The notes: generated from the letters alone by a model not told the origin. Shown: positions 22,922 to 32,741, counted from the stretch's first letter. The stretch is DNA of 45,756 nt from Bacillus sp. AFS006103 (GCA_002559145.1 NTXX01000082.1:1-45756), one strand, 5' to 3'. Made by a program: numbers and translations.

Positions 22922-25900
22922 CTATCTCTGCGTATTAGCTTTACCTGCTACCACATCAAAGGTTAATTCCGTCCGTGCTTCATAATAATATGAGGATAAT
23001 CCGAAATTATATTTATCCTTTGATTCCACAAATATAGTATAGGTGCCTGGTATTTTTGCTGTCCATGTCAAAGTATTGCTAACGCCATAATCTTGCAATA
23101 CCATGAGGTCTCCCTTTTTATCAAGGACATAGAAGCGATATTCTGGAGTCCTGCTTCCTTCAGAGGCAGCAGTAAACTGAATTGGCTCCTTAAAGACCTG
23201 TGGACCAGGCTTAACTGTTGATACACTCACGTTAGTAACCTTTTCTTCTTGAACCGTTACTTCAGTTGCAAAACTTACATTACCCGCTTTGTCAGTCGCC
23301 GTTACAGTAATCTTCGCACCTGCTGCTTGTTTAGCAATAGTCATTGTATAGTTACCTTCAGCATCAGCAGTTGCTTTGCCAATTTCTTGACCGTTTACTT
23401 GAGCACTAACTGTGGCTCCTGTTTCTGCTGTACCCTTGATAACTAAATCGTTATCATTCACACCACCGTTTATTACCGGTGCAGCTGGTGCAGTTACATC
23501 CCTTACAATTACTTCAGCTGCGTCACTTACGTTCCCCGCCTCATCCGTAGCCGTTACAGTGATCTTCACGCCTGCTGCTTGCTTAGCGATTGAAATCGAG
23601 AATATACCCTCTTGATCTGCTGTTGCCGAACCAATTTCTTGTCCATTTGCATCGGCAACAACTTTCGCACCTGCTTCAGTCGTTCCTTCAATAGAAAGAT
23701 CTGCATCTGTTACACCCTTTACTACTGGTACTGATGGAGCAGTCGTATCAGCTGTCCCGACTAGTTCTCTTGTATCTCTAACACGGATACGCGTACCCTG
23801 TGCAAACGCACCAGATAAACCAACAGCCTCTAACGTGTCGCCTTTTTTAAGAACTGGTACTTGGACATTGCTTTGGTTCTCGATATATCCATCTGTGAAT
23901 ACGAGCACATCACCAGAACCATCGTTGATGACATATGAGTTTTCATCAAATTTCGATACGACTTTTCCCTTTACCTTCACAAGGAAACCTTGGTTGGCAG
24001 CTGATGTTGCTTCCCCAGTGGCTACTTGTTTCGGCCCGACGGGATCGCCTGATCCAAGTTTAATAACATCCTTCGCAAAGCTAGTAAACTCTAACTCAAT
24101 ATTATTATCAAATCGCTTAATATGACCATAAACACGTACTTTGTCGCCTGCTTTTAATGAACCATCTGGAACTTCAAGGTAAGCCATAATACCGCCAGTC
24201 TCATCTTGTAGGTTGAAAGCATCAAAGAAGACGCCTGCTCCAGTTGTAACGGTACCTTCAACGACTACATCGGTGTCATCGGCTAGTTTACGAACATCGG
24301 CAATGTTGGCCACTTTCATTTCACGATGGGCTAACCAGTTGACTGCGTTAAAGGTAAATTCATCGTTACCTTTTGGTTCATACGATTCATCCATCTGTTT
24401 GTTGTTAAAAATGTTCATACCTGAAACAATTATTCGGCCATTGTCACCAATTTCCTCAGATGCGATTAATGGAATTTCTGAGCCGCCGGAAGAGTCAGAA
24501 ACCGCATCATAGGTGTAGCCGCCTTGGATATTTCCTTGATACGTCGTTTCATTTCCTTTTGCTAAAATAACTACCTTACCAGATTCGGTCAGTTTGCCGT
24601 TATTTACTCCTGACAAGCTTCCACCGCTATAGTAATCAATGAAAGAAACTCGGTCAGTCATATGATTCGTGACAAGTCCTGGATGAACTCTGACAGCATA
24701 AGGGCTAACCGTTGGATCGCTCCAGAAGTTACCGCTCTTACTTAAGTCAAATACGCCATCATTCCCCATCCGAATACCCGAACCAATATCACTTAATAAG
24801 CTGTTATTAATCGTAGGGTCTGCACTGTTATTGCTCTTACCTGCCATTAATAACGAGCCGCCATTTTTCACGAATTTCGCAACGGCTGCATTTTCGTCAG
24901 CAGTTAGTGCAATTCTTGCATTTGTTAATACTAATACCTTCACATTTTTTAACACTTCGTCCGTAAGGGCCACTTTATTTTCAGCTACGGTGTAGCCCTC
25001 TTTTTGAAGCATAAGCGTGAACGCTGTTAAGTTATTTTTGTAAGTTCCACTGTCACTGCTCGTATTTTCGTTTCCATGGTTGGCATCGATTAATACTTTT
25101 ACACCTAGTGGTTCTTTGATTTTTACAGGTAAAGAATATTTCACATCACCAAGGTCTAAACCTTCATTAGAAGTAACGGCGACAATTAGTTGGTGATCGC
25201 CTTTAATTGGGTTTGCCCACGTAGCTGTCGCAGTTGCAGAGTTCTTTGTTAAAATCGATGAAATATTATTTGTGCCAATGAAATTCTCAGGCTTTACTTC
25301 ATCGTAATAGAAGTCTACCTTTAAGTTTTTGATTACTTCTGTACCGTTGTTCGCAACAGTTGCTTTTAATGTTGCAGGGTTGCCGCCTACAATCACGTCA
25401 CCATCAATATCGATTCCATTTACTTTAACATCGACTGATTCTTCTTTTGACCAGATTGGTGAGGAGTAAATTCTTTCCCCGTCCATTTGTGTTACTTTGA
25501 CAACGAACCATTGCTGGCCGCCTGTAACTGTATAGGTTGGTGTCCATTCGAAGTCTTTTTCCATTGGAGTAATGGAATCGATTACTTTTCCACCATTAGA
25601 AATTAATTCAACTTTAGAAATTCTATCATCTGACTTATAAGTAGTAGGAAGGTAGTTATAGTTCGTGCTATTCTTCGCTTCTGCTACTAAGTCACTACCA
25701 GAAATTTTAAAGTTTAACTTTTTGCTGTCTACGGTTGAACCCATATAGTAGCCATTTGCTAAAACATCTAACGTGAAGTTTGGATCCTCTTCCATGTAGA
25801 CGCGCATATTACGCATCGAATGTAGAAGGGATGCTTCCGAAAGATCATCGGCAACGATTACGGTACGAGCATTTACTTCTCCCCATGTTCCTTCATGGTT

Positions 25901-28900
25901 GTCTTCCCCATAAGTAGGGGCAACATGCCAGCCTAAATCTAGAGCAGAGTAGAATTTCGTTTCAGCATTGGCATAGCCATAGTGTCCTGAACCGTTACCA
26001 ACCTCTAGCATCGTAAATAATTTATCAACGTCACTATTGTATGGTTTAAAGTTATTAAAGGCATTGGCAGACATATCAGGGTGGTTAAATTGACCCACGA
26101 TATCATCATAGGTCATGACCCATGCATAATATTGGCTTAAGTCTTGGTATTGCTTGCCATTGATATTTCTGTCAATAAAGTTTTCTGATCCAAAGATATT
26201 CGAGTGTCCCCAAGTGGTTGAAGTCATTTCAAATGCCGGGAATACTACATATTCACTATTTTTTGTATATTTAGATGCTAGGTCTTTTGTTAACTGCCAC
26301 TGGTCTCCACCAGAACGTTCCGGCACATCTTTTCCATCAGCAGTTTTGCGTGTTACGGTATCTGTCCCTAGTTTTTCAGGATCGATATCATGTGAATGGT
26401 CGGAGAAGGCAAACCAATCATAATTATGCGCTTGACCTGCAATTAACGCAGCTTCTGGCGTACCAGCACCATCATGAGAGATGTTTGTGTGGTTATGTGT
26501 TGTTCCACGGTAATGGTTACCGCCAGAGAAACGAGGAACCACTTCAAATGTCCATTCTTTTACGGCTTGGTTCCCTTTTACGTCTTTTGCCGTAACTTTT
26601 ACTGTGTGAACTCCTAGAGCTAGTTCTTCCTCAGGTGTGTATTTCACCTGTGTTTTACTGATTGTTGCCGCAGGAGCCGTAAGCTCGTTGCCATCCAACC
26701 ACATATGAACTGAGCCATCTTCAATTCCACTTGGATCGTTAATTAAAGCGGTAATTTCAGGGTGTGGACTTTCCACTCTTGTTTCATTTTGCGGCTTCTC
26801 ACCACTGATTGTTGGTGCATCTGTATCTTCTTTTAAGGTTACAGCTAGTGGTGTTTCTTTCGTACCTGCTGATTGAACTTGAATACCTGCTTTTGCTTCA
26901 ATATAGTACTCAAAACCATCTTGAGGTACGTTTGCTGCTTCTAACGTCACTGTATAACGGCCTTCACTGCCTTTTGCCATTGGTAAGACAGTGTATTCCG
27001 TCGAACCCGTTGGACGGTAGTAGGTTGTTACTGTTTCAGCACCATCCGCAGTGGCTGCGAATTCAACATTTACCTCTTTGTAAACACTTGTTAATGGTGT
27101 GTGAGTGATCCCAAGAATTGGCGCAATGTCACTAAGATCACGCGGGTAAACTTGGTATCCATTCTGCGGGTTGGCATTGGTAGAATATTGCCCTAATACA
27201 CCTGTTACGGTATAGCTTTTTCCAATGGCAAGGTCTGTATCAGGAATGATTCCTGTTGGACCCATCACCCGAATGGTTGTACCTTTATTGTTTGCATCGA
27301 CAAATGTAACATTATAGTTTGCACCTGAAGCGGCTACTGCCGAAACTTTACCAGTCACCGTGACGAGCGTTCCTTCCAGCGGCTCAGCTGTTGCAAACGT
27401 ATTTAAATCAAGAATCGTCAATTGTGTAGGATTTGGGATTGGATTCCCTTCACTAATCTTCTCAATTGATACAGGTTCAAATTCCGCTAAACCATTATAA
27501 ACAAGGACTTTACCCGTCATTCTTAATTTGTCACCTTTTAGTACATTGTAAGGTGTAACTAAGGAAGAATTAAAAATGTTAATCCCTGCTGTATCGTCTT
27601 GAATATAGAAGTTTTGCTTTTGTGTTCCAAGAATTTGATTATCTACTGTTGCTACACCTTCAACGGTAAAATATTTATTTACATTGATGGTTTTTCCATT
27701 TGCATCCGATGCGCGAACATCTTTTAGCTTGGTCACAACTGATAAATCAGCTTTTGTCACAGCGACAGGAGTACTTTCTAACATAATCCCCTTCGCCGAG
27801 CTCGTAATTTGTGTTATATAAACCGTATCAGGGGCATCTGCAATTGTTGTTGAAAAATCGCCTGCAGTCCCTGATTTCAGTTCTTTTAACTTTTCGGAAG
27901 GATTCGCTGTTCCATTTGGATAAATGCGAATCGTTGAATTCGCAACAGCGGCACCCGTATTACCGTTTAGATTTCCTTGTCCATTAATGACTGCGTAAGT
28001 TAACTTCGCTTGAGCAATCGATGCACTTGCTTTTGCTACATCGATTTGGATTGCAGCACTCTCATCCATATCGTTTTGTTTTGCCGCAATATATAAAGAT
28101 GCGTAGGTCTTTGCTGTCGTAAAGTTAATGGTAAAAGTTCCATCCTCTGCTGCATTTCCCGTCGCAACAGCCGTGCCTTTCAAAGAGCTTTCATATACAT
28201 TAATAACAGAATTTGCAGCTGCTGCATCTACTGCCCCTTTTACTGTTACATTCGTACTCTGTTGGATAACTTGGACGTTAATACCCTTTGGCTGCAAGCT
28301 TGTTACAGGAACCATTGGGGTTTCTGGCGCACTTGAACTGTTTCTTACAGTGGTTATAGCACCAACATAAAAGTCCGCCGCATTGTTATCAGTATCCCAA
28401 GCATTCCCTTTGTTAGGTGCAGGATCGACGTTTGCATAGGGTCTACGTTGAGCGCTTTTTATATTTGAGGTAGATGCTGTAGGGCCACCACCTAGAGTTA
28501 GATCCCCTTCAAAACCAGTTGTCCCACTTCCGTATCCAACTGTATCAACCACTACTATTGGACTGGTACTGCTAACTAATCTTACCTTTCCGGCAGTAGC
28601 AGCCATCGTAATGGCACCCGTTGCATCCGCTGTTGGAAGATCAATCCCTGCTGAACCACCAGAACCTTCAGCTATTAAATAGTATCCATGGGCAGGAATA
28701 GATCCTGAAAGAGTCGTTGTTCCAGAATATGATCCCGTACTCGAACCATACTGTACCGCCCATCCAGTAAGTGAAACTGGTTGATTGGTAGGATTGTATA
28801 ACTCGATAAAGTCATTTTTATAAGGAGCAAACGGTGATGATTGAGAACCTGTTCCACCACCTCCCGCACCAAAAACTTGAGAGATAACAATATGATCAGC

Positions 28901-29014
28901 TTGTTCTGCATGTGCCCTAATACTTAGACCACTAGGCAAAAAAGTACTGATCAAGAGAAGTGCTGCCATAATCGTACTTGTCCAACGCTTATACTTCCTT
29001 TGTCTTGCTTTCAT
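22922..29014 (-). CDS. Giant secreted multidomain protein with PHP/CehA-type metallohydrolase domain
   Basis: A 2030-residue exported protein. Residues 1-36 are a signal peptide (cleavage after AHA). Then: lamin-tail-like domain (about 40-180, starts IVISQVFGAGGG); Ig-like modules; two OB-type segments (about 430-640); Ig-like domain (about 690-810); PHP/CehA phosphoesterase-like domain (about 833-1150) with metal motif HNHTNISHDG, FSDHSHD and HVAPTYGEDNHEG; Ig-like (about 1210-1300); a GATase/ThuA-like region (about 1305-1510); two OB-type segments (about 1565-1750); two Big_6-type Ig repeats (about 1755-1930, with GNVSDAAEV and GNVSFATEV); C-terminal beta domain. No sortase motif. Probably an extracellular phosphoesterase or nuclease-like enzyme; substrate unknown. 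CRE-like sites precede the start. Confidence 0.85.
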   Translation of the reverse strand: MKARQRKYKRWTSTIMAALLLISTFLPSGLSIRAHAEQADHIVISQVFGAGGGGTGSQSSPFAPYKNDFIELYNPTNQPVSLTGWAVQYGSSTGSYSGTTTLSGSIPAHGYYLIAEGSGGSAGIDLPTADATGAITMAATAGKVRLVSSTSPIVVVDTVGYGSGTTGFEGDLTLGGGPTASTSNIKSAQRRPYANVDPAPNKGNAWDTDNNAADFYVGAITTVRNSSSAPETPMVPVTSLQPKGINVQVIQQSTNVTVKGAVDAAAANSVINVYESSLKGTAVATGNAAEDGTFTINFTTAKTYASLYIAAKQNDMDESAAIQIDVAKASASIAQAKLTYAVINGQGNLNGNTGAAVANSTIRIYPNGTANPSEKLKELKSGTAGDFSTTIADAPDTVYITQITSSAKGIMLESTPVAVTKADLSVVTKLKDVRASDANGKTINVNKYFTVEGVATVDNQILGTQKQNFYIQDDTAGINIFNSSLVTPYNVLKGDKLRMTGKVLVYNGLAEFEPVSIEKISEGNPIPNPTQLTILDLNTFATAEPLEGTLVTVTGKVSAVAASGANYNVTFVDANNKGTTIRVMGPTGIIPDTDLAIGKSYTVTGVLGQYSTNANPQNGYQVYPRDLSDIAPILGITHTPLTSVYKEVNVEFAATADGAETVTTYYRPTGSTEYTVLPMAKGSEGRYTVTLEAANVPQDGFEYYIEAKAGIQVQSAGTKETPLAVTLKEDTDAPTISGEKPQNETRVESPHPEITALINDPSGIEDGSVHMWLDGNELTAPAATISKTQVKYTPEEELALGVHTVKVTAKDVKGNQAVKEWTFEVVPRFSGGNHYRGTTHNHTNISHDGAGTPEAALIAGQAHNYDWFAFSDHSHDIDPEKLGTDTVTRKTADGKDVPERSGGDQWQLTKDLASKYTKNSEYVVFPAFEMTSTTWGHSNIFGSENFIDRNINGKQYQDLSQYYAWVMTYDDIVGQFNHPDMSANAFNNFKPYNSDVDKLFTMLEVGNGSGHYGYANAETKFYSALDLGWHVAPTYGEDNHEGTWGEVNARTVIVADDLSEASLLHSMRNMRVYMEEDPNFTLDVLANGYYMGSTVDSKKLNFKISGSDLVAEAKNSTNYNYLPTTYKSDDRISKVELISNGGKVIDSITPMEKDFEWTPTYTVTGGQQWFVVKVTQMDGERIYSSPIWSKEESVDVKVNGIDIDGDVIVGGNPATLKATVANNGTEVIKNLKVDFYYDEVKPENFIGTNNISSILTKNSATATATWANPIKGDHQLIVAVTSNEGLDLGDVKYSLPVKIKEPLGVKVLIDANHGNENTSSDSGTYKNNLTAFTLMLQKEGYTVAENKVALTDEVLKNVKVLVLTNARIALTADENAAVAKFVKNGGSLLMAGKSNNSADPTINNSLLSDIGSGIRMGNDGVFDLSKSGNFWSDPTVSPYAVRVHPGLVTNHMTDRVSFIDYYSGGSLSGVNNGKLTESGKVVILAKGNETTYQGNIQGGYTYDAVSDSSGGSEIPLIASEEIGDNGRIIVSGMNIFNNKQMDESYEPKGNDEFTFNAVNWLAHREMKVANIADVRKLADDTDVVVEGTVTTGAGVFFDAFNLQDETGGIMAYLEVPDGSLKAGDKVRVYGHIKRFDNNIELEFTSFAKDVIKLGSGDPVGPKQVATGEATSAANQGFLVKVKGKVVSKFDENSYVINDGSGDVLVFTDGYIENQSNVQVPVLKKGDTLEAVGLSGAFAQGTRIRVRDTRELVGTADTTAPSVPVVKGVTDADLSIEGTTEAGAKVVADANGQEIGSATADQEGIFSISIAKQAAGVKITVTATDEAGNVSDAAEVIVRDVTAPAAPVINGGVNDNDLVIKGTAETGATVSAQVNGQEIGKATADAEGNYTMTIAKQAAGAKITVTATDKAGNVSFATEVTVQEEKVTNVSVSTVKPGPQVFKEPIQFTAASEGSRTPEYRFYVLDKKGDLMVLQDYGVSNTLTWTAKIPGTYTIFVESKDKYNFGLSSYYYEARTELTFDVVAGKANTQR

Positions 29015-29040
29015 TCATCTACCACCCTTTGTAGTAATTT

Positions 29041-29072
29041 CGTTTGCAAACATTAACCGGAAACGCTTACAA
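29041..29072 (-). promoter_or_regulatory. Two CRE-like CcpA sites
   Basis: Minus strand: TGTAAGCGTTTCC (29071-29059) matches most positions of the catabolite-responsive element, and GTTTGCAAACG (29051-29041) resembles the core WTGNAAACG. Both lie 27-58 bp before the start codon, where CcpA would act as a roadblock. Catabolite repression of the secreted enzyme is inferred. Confidence 0.5.
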
Positions 29073-29122
29073 TTTTGCCTCCTTTAAATGTTTTCTATTA
29101 CTCTATTATTCTACAAAATTTT

Positions 29123-29144
29123 TAATACTATGAATATAGTATTA
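29123..29144. promoter_or_regulatory. Perfect inverted repeat between divergent genes
   Basis: TAATACTAT, 4-nt gap GAAT, ATAGTATTA. Position between two divergent genes suggests an operator for an unknown regulator. Confidence 0.4.
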
Positions 29145-29295
29145 TTTAGATAATTATTTCTAAATAGACTAAATTATCTTTCAACGGGTATACAAAGACT
29201 AATAAGATGTGATTATATTAAGGTGGTTTCACCTTTGTTAACACTCTCGGACTATTTAAGTAACTATTTTAAAATAACATTCAGGAGGTTCGTCT

Positions 29296-30507
29296 GTGGT
29301 TTCATTTTTCTCTGCAATTCAACATATAGGGAGTTTTTTCGTTAGAAGTCAGATATGTAGTTTTCTTTCTATATTTTTCATTGCATCCATCTCTTTCCCT
29401 ATGATTACCGATGCACATGCATATAGTGCAAGTTATACAAAAATAACAATGGATGACAAGAAAACGGAAGTGGTATTCACACTTGATTCTTTATCGCTTA
29501 TCGAATTATTACCTGATATTGATCGAAATAAAAACTGGGTCCTTGAAAAATCAGAACTGGAAAAGGATCGGCATCATCTTGAGGAATTAATTACTGAAGG
29601 TTTGACATTGGACAGGAACAACAAAGAAGTAACACCAATGGTCGAGAAAATGAAGCTTGTGAAAAAGGAAAATAAAGAATTTGTTTCCACAACGATGACC
29701 TTTCCTGCCTTTTCGCCGGGTGACACGATCGTCTATAATGATGGCTTTTATTTTAATGATACTGGGGCTAATTATGTCGACCTGATTTCCGCCGACTTTA
29801 TGGGCCAGACGAGCGAGGCAGTCTTACAGGGGAAGGAACGCACCTGGACGATTCTGTTAACGGAAGTGCAGCAAGAGCAAGGCCAAGATCAAACCACACA
29901 ACCTGATACTGGTACAGCGCAAGATCATCCTGAGGCGGTTAAACCTGTTGAAAAATCATCGACATCTTCGTGGTTTTCATTTTTCAAACTAGGAACTCTC
30001 CATATCCTTACCGGCTATGATCATCTATTATTTCTGTTTGCCTTGTTACTTCGCAAGCAAACGTTTAAGCAATATGCAGCCATTGTTACATCGTTTACGA
30101 TTGCACATAGTATCACGCTAAGTTTGGCCGTATTAGGCTGGATTACACTGCCTTCACGGTTTGTCGAGGCAGTGATTGCCTTTAGTATTTGCTATGTGGC
30201 CGCAGAAAATATTTTCAGGAAGGAAATCCGCCGCCGTTGGACGATCACCTTTCTATTCGGGTTAATTCATGGACTAGGATTTGCGAGTATCTTACGCGAA
30301 ATGTCGATCCCAAAAAGCCACCTTGCTGTCGCCTTGGTGAATTTCAATTTGGGGATTGAGGCTGTTCAACTCTCACTTGTCCTTTTACTGCTCCCATTAT
30401 TGTCCTATATATTCAAGCTAAAGAGTTCACGAAAGATTCTCATCTATAGCTCCTATGCGATTGTTGCAATGGGCGCCATTTGGTTCATTCAAAGGCTATT
30501 TTTTTAA
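29296..30507 (+). CDS. HupE/UreJ family membrane protein with EF-hand-like loop
   Basis: A 403-residue protein starting at GTG 29296, 7 nt after AGGAGG. Residues 1-42 are a signal peptide. An extracellular domain (about 43-215) contains an EF-hand-like loop (DRNKNWVLEKSE, about 75-86), then a Gln/Asp/Thr linker. Residues about 225-403 form the HupE/UreJ-type membrane domain with six or so helices and motifs HILTGYDHLLFL, SFTIAHSITL and FGLIHGLGFAS. Family members are associated with metal (nickel, cobalt or calcium) import; here the conserved His and the EF-hand suggest metal binding. A terminator follows. Specific substrate unknown. Confidence 0.88.
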   Translation: MVSFFSAIQHIGSFFVRSQICSFLSIFFIASISFPMITDAHAYSASYTKITMDDKKTEVVFTLDSLSLIELLPDIDRNKNWVLEKSELEKDRHHLEELITEGLTLDRNNKEVTPMVEKMKLVKKENKEFVSTTMTFPAFSPGDTIVYNDGFYFNDTGANYVDLISADFMGQTSEAVLQGKERTWTILLTEVQQEQGQDQTTQPDTGTAQDHPEAVKPVEKSSTSSWFSFFKLGTLHILTGYDHLLFLFALLLRKQTFKQYAAIVTSFTIAHSITLSLAVLGWITLPSRFVEAVIAFSICYVAAENIFRKEIRRRWTITFLFGLIHGLGFASILREMSIPKSHLAVALVNFNLGIEAVQLSLVLLLLPLLSYIFKLKSSRKILIYSSYAIVAMGAIWFIQRLFF

Positions 30508-30517
30508 AAAGAAAAAG

Positions 30518-30565
30518 GCTGTCCTTTCCCGCTAGATTGAGCGAGATTTGGGGCAGTCTTATTTC
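30518..30565 (+). terminator. Terminator of the HupE gene
   Basis: An 11-bp stem including G-U pairs (AAGGCTGTCCT with GGGGCAGTCTT) followed by a T-rich tail, 10 bp after the stop. Confidence 0.6.
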
Positions 30566-30687
30566 ATTTTTCTGTATAATTTTGCTATTCCGCCTATTGG
30601 GTAATCGCTTTCATGTGAAGTGATTCACAAGTATAATAAGAATATAAAGAATCTAATCTTATCACCCAATTCAGGGAGGAAATTACG

Positions 30688-30831
30688 ATGCTTACAGACT
30701 TTTTATTTGAACTTAAAAACTGGTGGTTTGGCGAGTCATTTGATGAAGTCGAGCAATTTGAACGGCTTGAGTCCAAGCATACTAGAGTTCACCATGACCA
30801 ATATATGAACGAAATTATCCGTGTTCATTAA
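30688..30831 (+). CDS. Small protein (47 aa), unknown function
   Basis: ATG 30688 lies 7 nt after GGGAGGAA. The product begins MLTDFLFELKNWWFGESFDEVEQ and ends RVHHDQYMNEIIRVH; it is acidic then His-rich and probably helical. A strong terminator follows 20 bp downstream, so it is a compact independent gene. I do not recognise the family. Confidence 0.6.
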   Translation: MLTDFLFELKNWWFGESFDEVEQFERLESKHTRVHHDQYMNEIIRVH

Positions 30832-30848
30832 TCTATTTTTACCATTCA

Positions 30849-30885
30849 AGTAAGCCCCTTCTTAAAAGAAAGGGCTTCTTTTTTT
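30849..30885 (+). terminator. Terminator of the 47-aa gene
   Basis: AAGCCC/GGGCTT with an inner CTT/AAG extension, followed by C and eight T. Confidence 0.9.
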
Positions 30886-30998
30886 GAAAAAAAATCAACT
30901 AGCATAGCCCTAGTAAATAGAAAGCAAACTAACATCGTGGGGTGTCGATAACAGTCTAGTTAGCATCCCTGAAGGAAAACGAGGCGGGTGGTGAAAAA

Positions 30999-31136
30999 AT
31001 GGCGAAAAATAAGAATAACCAGTTTAAAAAGAAACATAATACGGCTCTGCCCAAAGCAGATTTAGAATTTGCGGAAGAGCGAGGAAATGGATTTGAAAAA
31101 GTAGCTTTAAAAGCTCAAAAAAGTCATAATAAGTAA
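30999..31136 (+). CDS. SASP/YfhD-like small spore protein (45 aa)
   Basis: ATG 30999 follows GGTGGTGA. The 45-residue product is MAKNKNNQFKKKHNTALPKAD, LEFAEERGNGFEKVALKAQK and SHNK: highly hydrophilic and Lys/Asn-rich. The ADLEFAEE segment followed by Lys/Ala-rich helix resembles the YfhD or gamma-SASP type of small spore proteins, and recalls the peptide at 154-288 (ADTEFGAEL). A terminator follows. Spore role inferred from composition only. Confidence 0.55.
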   Translation: MAKNKNNQFKKKHNTALPKADLEFAEERGNGFEKVALKAQKSHNK

Positions 31137-31179
31137 CCAAAAGGGGACCGTTTGGCCTGACCTTACTGATGTTCTAAGG

Positions 31180-31222
31180 GCGTTTCTGTTCTATGCACGC
31201 AGAAACGCTTTATTTAACTTTT
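31180..31222 (+). terminator. Rightward terminator
   Basis: GCGTTTCTG/CAGAAACGC, a 9-bp perfect stem, followed by TTTATTTAACTTTT. Confidence 0.85.
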
Positions 31223-31335
31223 CCTTGTAGGGGCTCCACTCTGACTTTTATCATATCACTGGGTCCTGTGTGGCGGTTATTTAGTTATCCGCTCATCTGA
31301 TTATTTTTTCAATGAGCGCCTGAGACAAGCTTAAA

Positions 31336-31362
31336 TTAAAAGGGCCCCAGTCGGCCCCCCGT
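31336..31362 (-). terminator. Terminator of the methyltransferase gene
   Basis: Minus strand GGGCC...GGCCC followed by TTTTAATTT, directly after the stop at 31365. Confidence 0.6.
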
Positions 31363-31364
31363 GA

Positions 31365-32138
31365 TTACTCTTTTATCCCCAGGACACGAATCCGCTTATA
31401 ATCAGCGATCCACTCACCGTTCATGAATAATCCTTGTCTTAGCGAATCTTCAACACGAGTGACGATTACCTCTTTTGTTTCAGTTGTCACGCCTTCGAAC
31501 ATGCTAGTGGCAAACATCTCGATCCAGTTCCGCAGTCCCAGTTCTCCGTTTAAAGGCGTTGGCCGATCAAAGTGTTGGGCGTGGGTGACGCGAAATCCCA
31601 CTTGTTCCATTAAGGAAGTGTATTCACCAATGCTTGGGTAGTACCAAGGGAGTTGCACTGATTTATACGAAATTCCCTGCTCGCCTAATTGAATCATGAT
31701 TGCTTCGGTAATTGTCTGGACGTTACCTTTCCCGCCAAATTCAGCGACAAATCTTCCTCCAGGTTTTAAGGCCTGATAAATCGACTGCAGCGCCTGTTTC
31801 GGCGTTTTAATCCAGTGAAGTGTCGCATTAGAGAAAACAGCATCAAACTCGTTGCTATACCGCATATTGACAGCATCCTCGACGATGAAGGTGAGATCTG
31901 GGTACTTCTTTTGTGCTTGCTCGATCATATTTTCGGATTTATCCATCCCCGTAATTTCGACGCCTTGCTGACTCAGTTGGTTGGCAATATCCCCTGTTCC
32001 ACAACCAAGATCAAGTATCTTTTCACCTGGCTTCGGTGCAAGCCATCGAACCAATTCCCCTCCCAAATGAGAAACAAAGGAATGCTCTTTATCATACAAA
32101 CTCGCATTCCAACCATCTCCTTGCACTTTGCCAACCAT
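31365..32138 (-). CDS. Class I SAM-dependent methyltransferase
   Basis: A 257-residue cytoplasmic methyltransferase. Motif I (ILDLGCGTGDIANQL, about residues 41-55) binds S-adenosylmethionine, with the acidic loop GMDKSENMIEQA (motif II), the DAVNMRY segment, motif post-I/IV (FDAVFSNATLHWI) and LKPGGRFVAEFG (motif V). The layout fits small-molecule methyltransferases such as trans-aconitate methyltransferase-like proteins. Acceptor substrate is not apparent. AAAGGGG precedes the ATG. Monocistronic, with a terminator right behind the stop. Confidence 0.9.
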   Translation of the reverse strand: MVGKVQGDGWNASLYDKEHSFVSHLGGELVRWLAPKPGEKILDLGCGTGDIANQLSQQGVEITGMDKSENMIEQAQKKYPDLTFIVEDAVNMRYSNEFDAVFSNATLHWIKTPKQALQSIYQALKPGGRFVAEFGGKGNVQTITEAIMIQLGEQGISYKSVQLPWYYPSIGEYTSLMEQVGFRVTHAQHFDRPTPLNGELGLRNWIEMFATSMFEGVTTETKEVIVTRVEDSLRQGLFMNGEWIADYKRIRVLGIKE

Positions 32139-32242
32139 TCAAACAACCCCTTTTTTATAAATACTACATGTCATAATAATAACAAATGGGTGGTAAAAGC
32201 ACCTATTTTTTGTCCCCTCTATATGGACAAGTGTCCATGAAT

Positions 32243-32255
32243 GGTGCCTGACACC
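32243..32255. repeat. Dispersed 13-mer GGTGCCTGACACC
   Basis: Intact copy 9 bp beyond the stop of the CBO0543-family gene side. Preceded by TGGACA-AG-TGTCCA, a small hairpin that also accompanies the copy at 33066. Confidence 0.85.
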
Positions 32256-32264
32256 AAGGTACTA

Positions 32265-32741
32265 TTATTGTTTCTCGGCGGCTTTTCTAATGATGCCCAT
32301 TAGGATGCGTACGATGAGGAAGGTCAACGCTATCGAGCCGAAGCTATGTAGGGCGGTCCATGACTTTTTATATTTGATCAATTTTGTGTTCCTCTCCAGC
32401 CAGCTTTCTGCTATCGCGGAGGGTACACTGAATAATATGCTCTTAAGTATAATTCCGGTAAAGCTTGAGCTTTTGGTTACTTGATTGAAATATATACAGC
32501 TGATAGGGAAAATGAGATAACTAAATAAAACACTAATATCAAAGCTTTTAAATAAGTTAACAGGGTATTTCAAATATCCTCTTTTTACAAGTAAATTATC
32601 CAGAATGGTCGCAATATAGCTCTTCAATAAGAAAATAATCAGCCAGTCCTTTAAAGGAGGCTTCCGAAGTAAGTTAAAGAACGTCCCAATTCCAAAGATA
32701 AATAAAAACCTTAATATGTTTTTTTCAAACTGATGTCGCAT
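32265..32741 (-). CDS. CBO0543 family integral membrane protein
   Basis: A 158-residue membrane protein with about four hydrophobic segments. The pattern KSYIATILDNLLVKRGYLKYP and the late WLERNTKLIKYKKSWTALHSFGSI fit the CBO0543 family, found in many Bacillaceae and often present several times per genome; function unknown. GGGGTGA precedes the ATG. It is monocistronic as far as can be seen. A distant relative may be the gene at 7447-7887. Confidence 0.8.
   Translation of the reverse strand: MRHQFEKNILRFLFIFGIGTFFNLLRKPPLKDWLIIFLLKSYIATILDNLLVKRGYLKYPVNLFKSFDISVLFSYLIFPISCIYFNQVTKSSSFTGIILKSILFSVPSAIAESWLERNTKLIKYKKSWTALHSFGSIALTFLIVRILMGIIRKAAEKQ

Larger units (their letters stand above)
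29015..29295. other. Divergent intergenic region with hairpins and CRE-like sites
   Basis: AT-rich region between the giant secreted gene and the HupE gene. It holds two CRE-like words (29041-29051 and 29059-29072), a perfect 9-bp inverted repeat with a 4-nt gap (29123-29144) and an 8-bp inverted repeat with a 16-nt gap (29148-29179). Confidence 0.5.
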
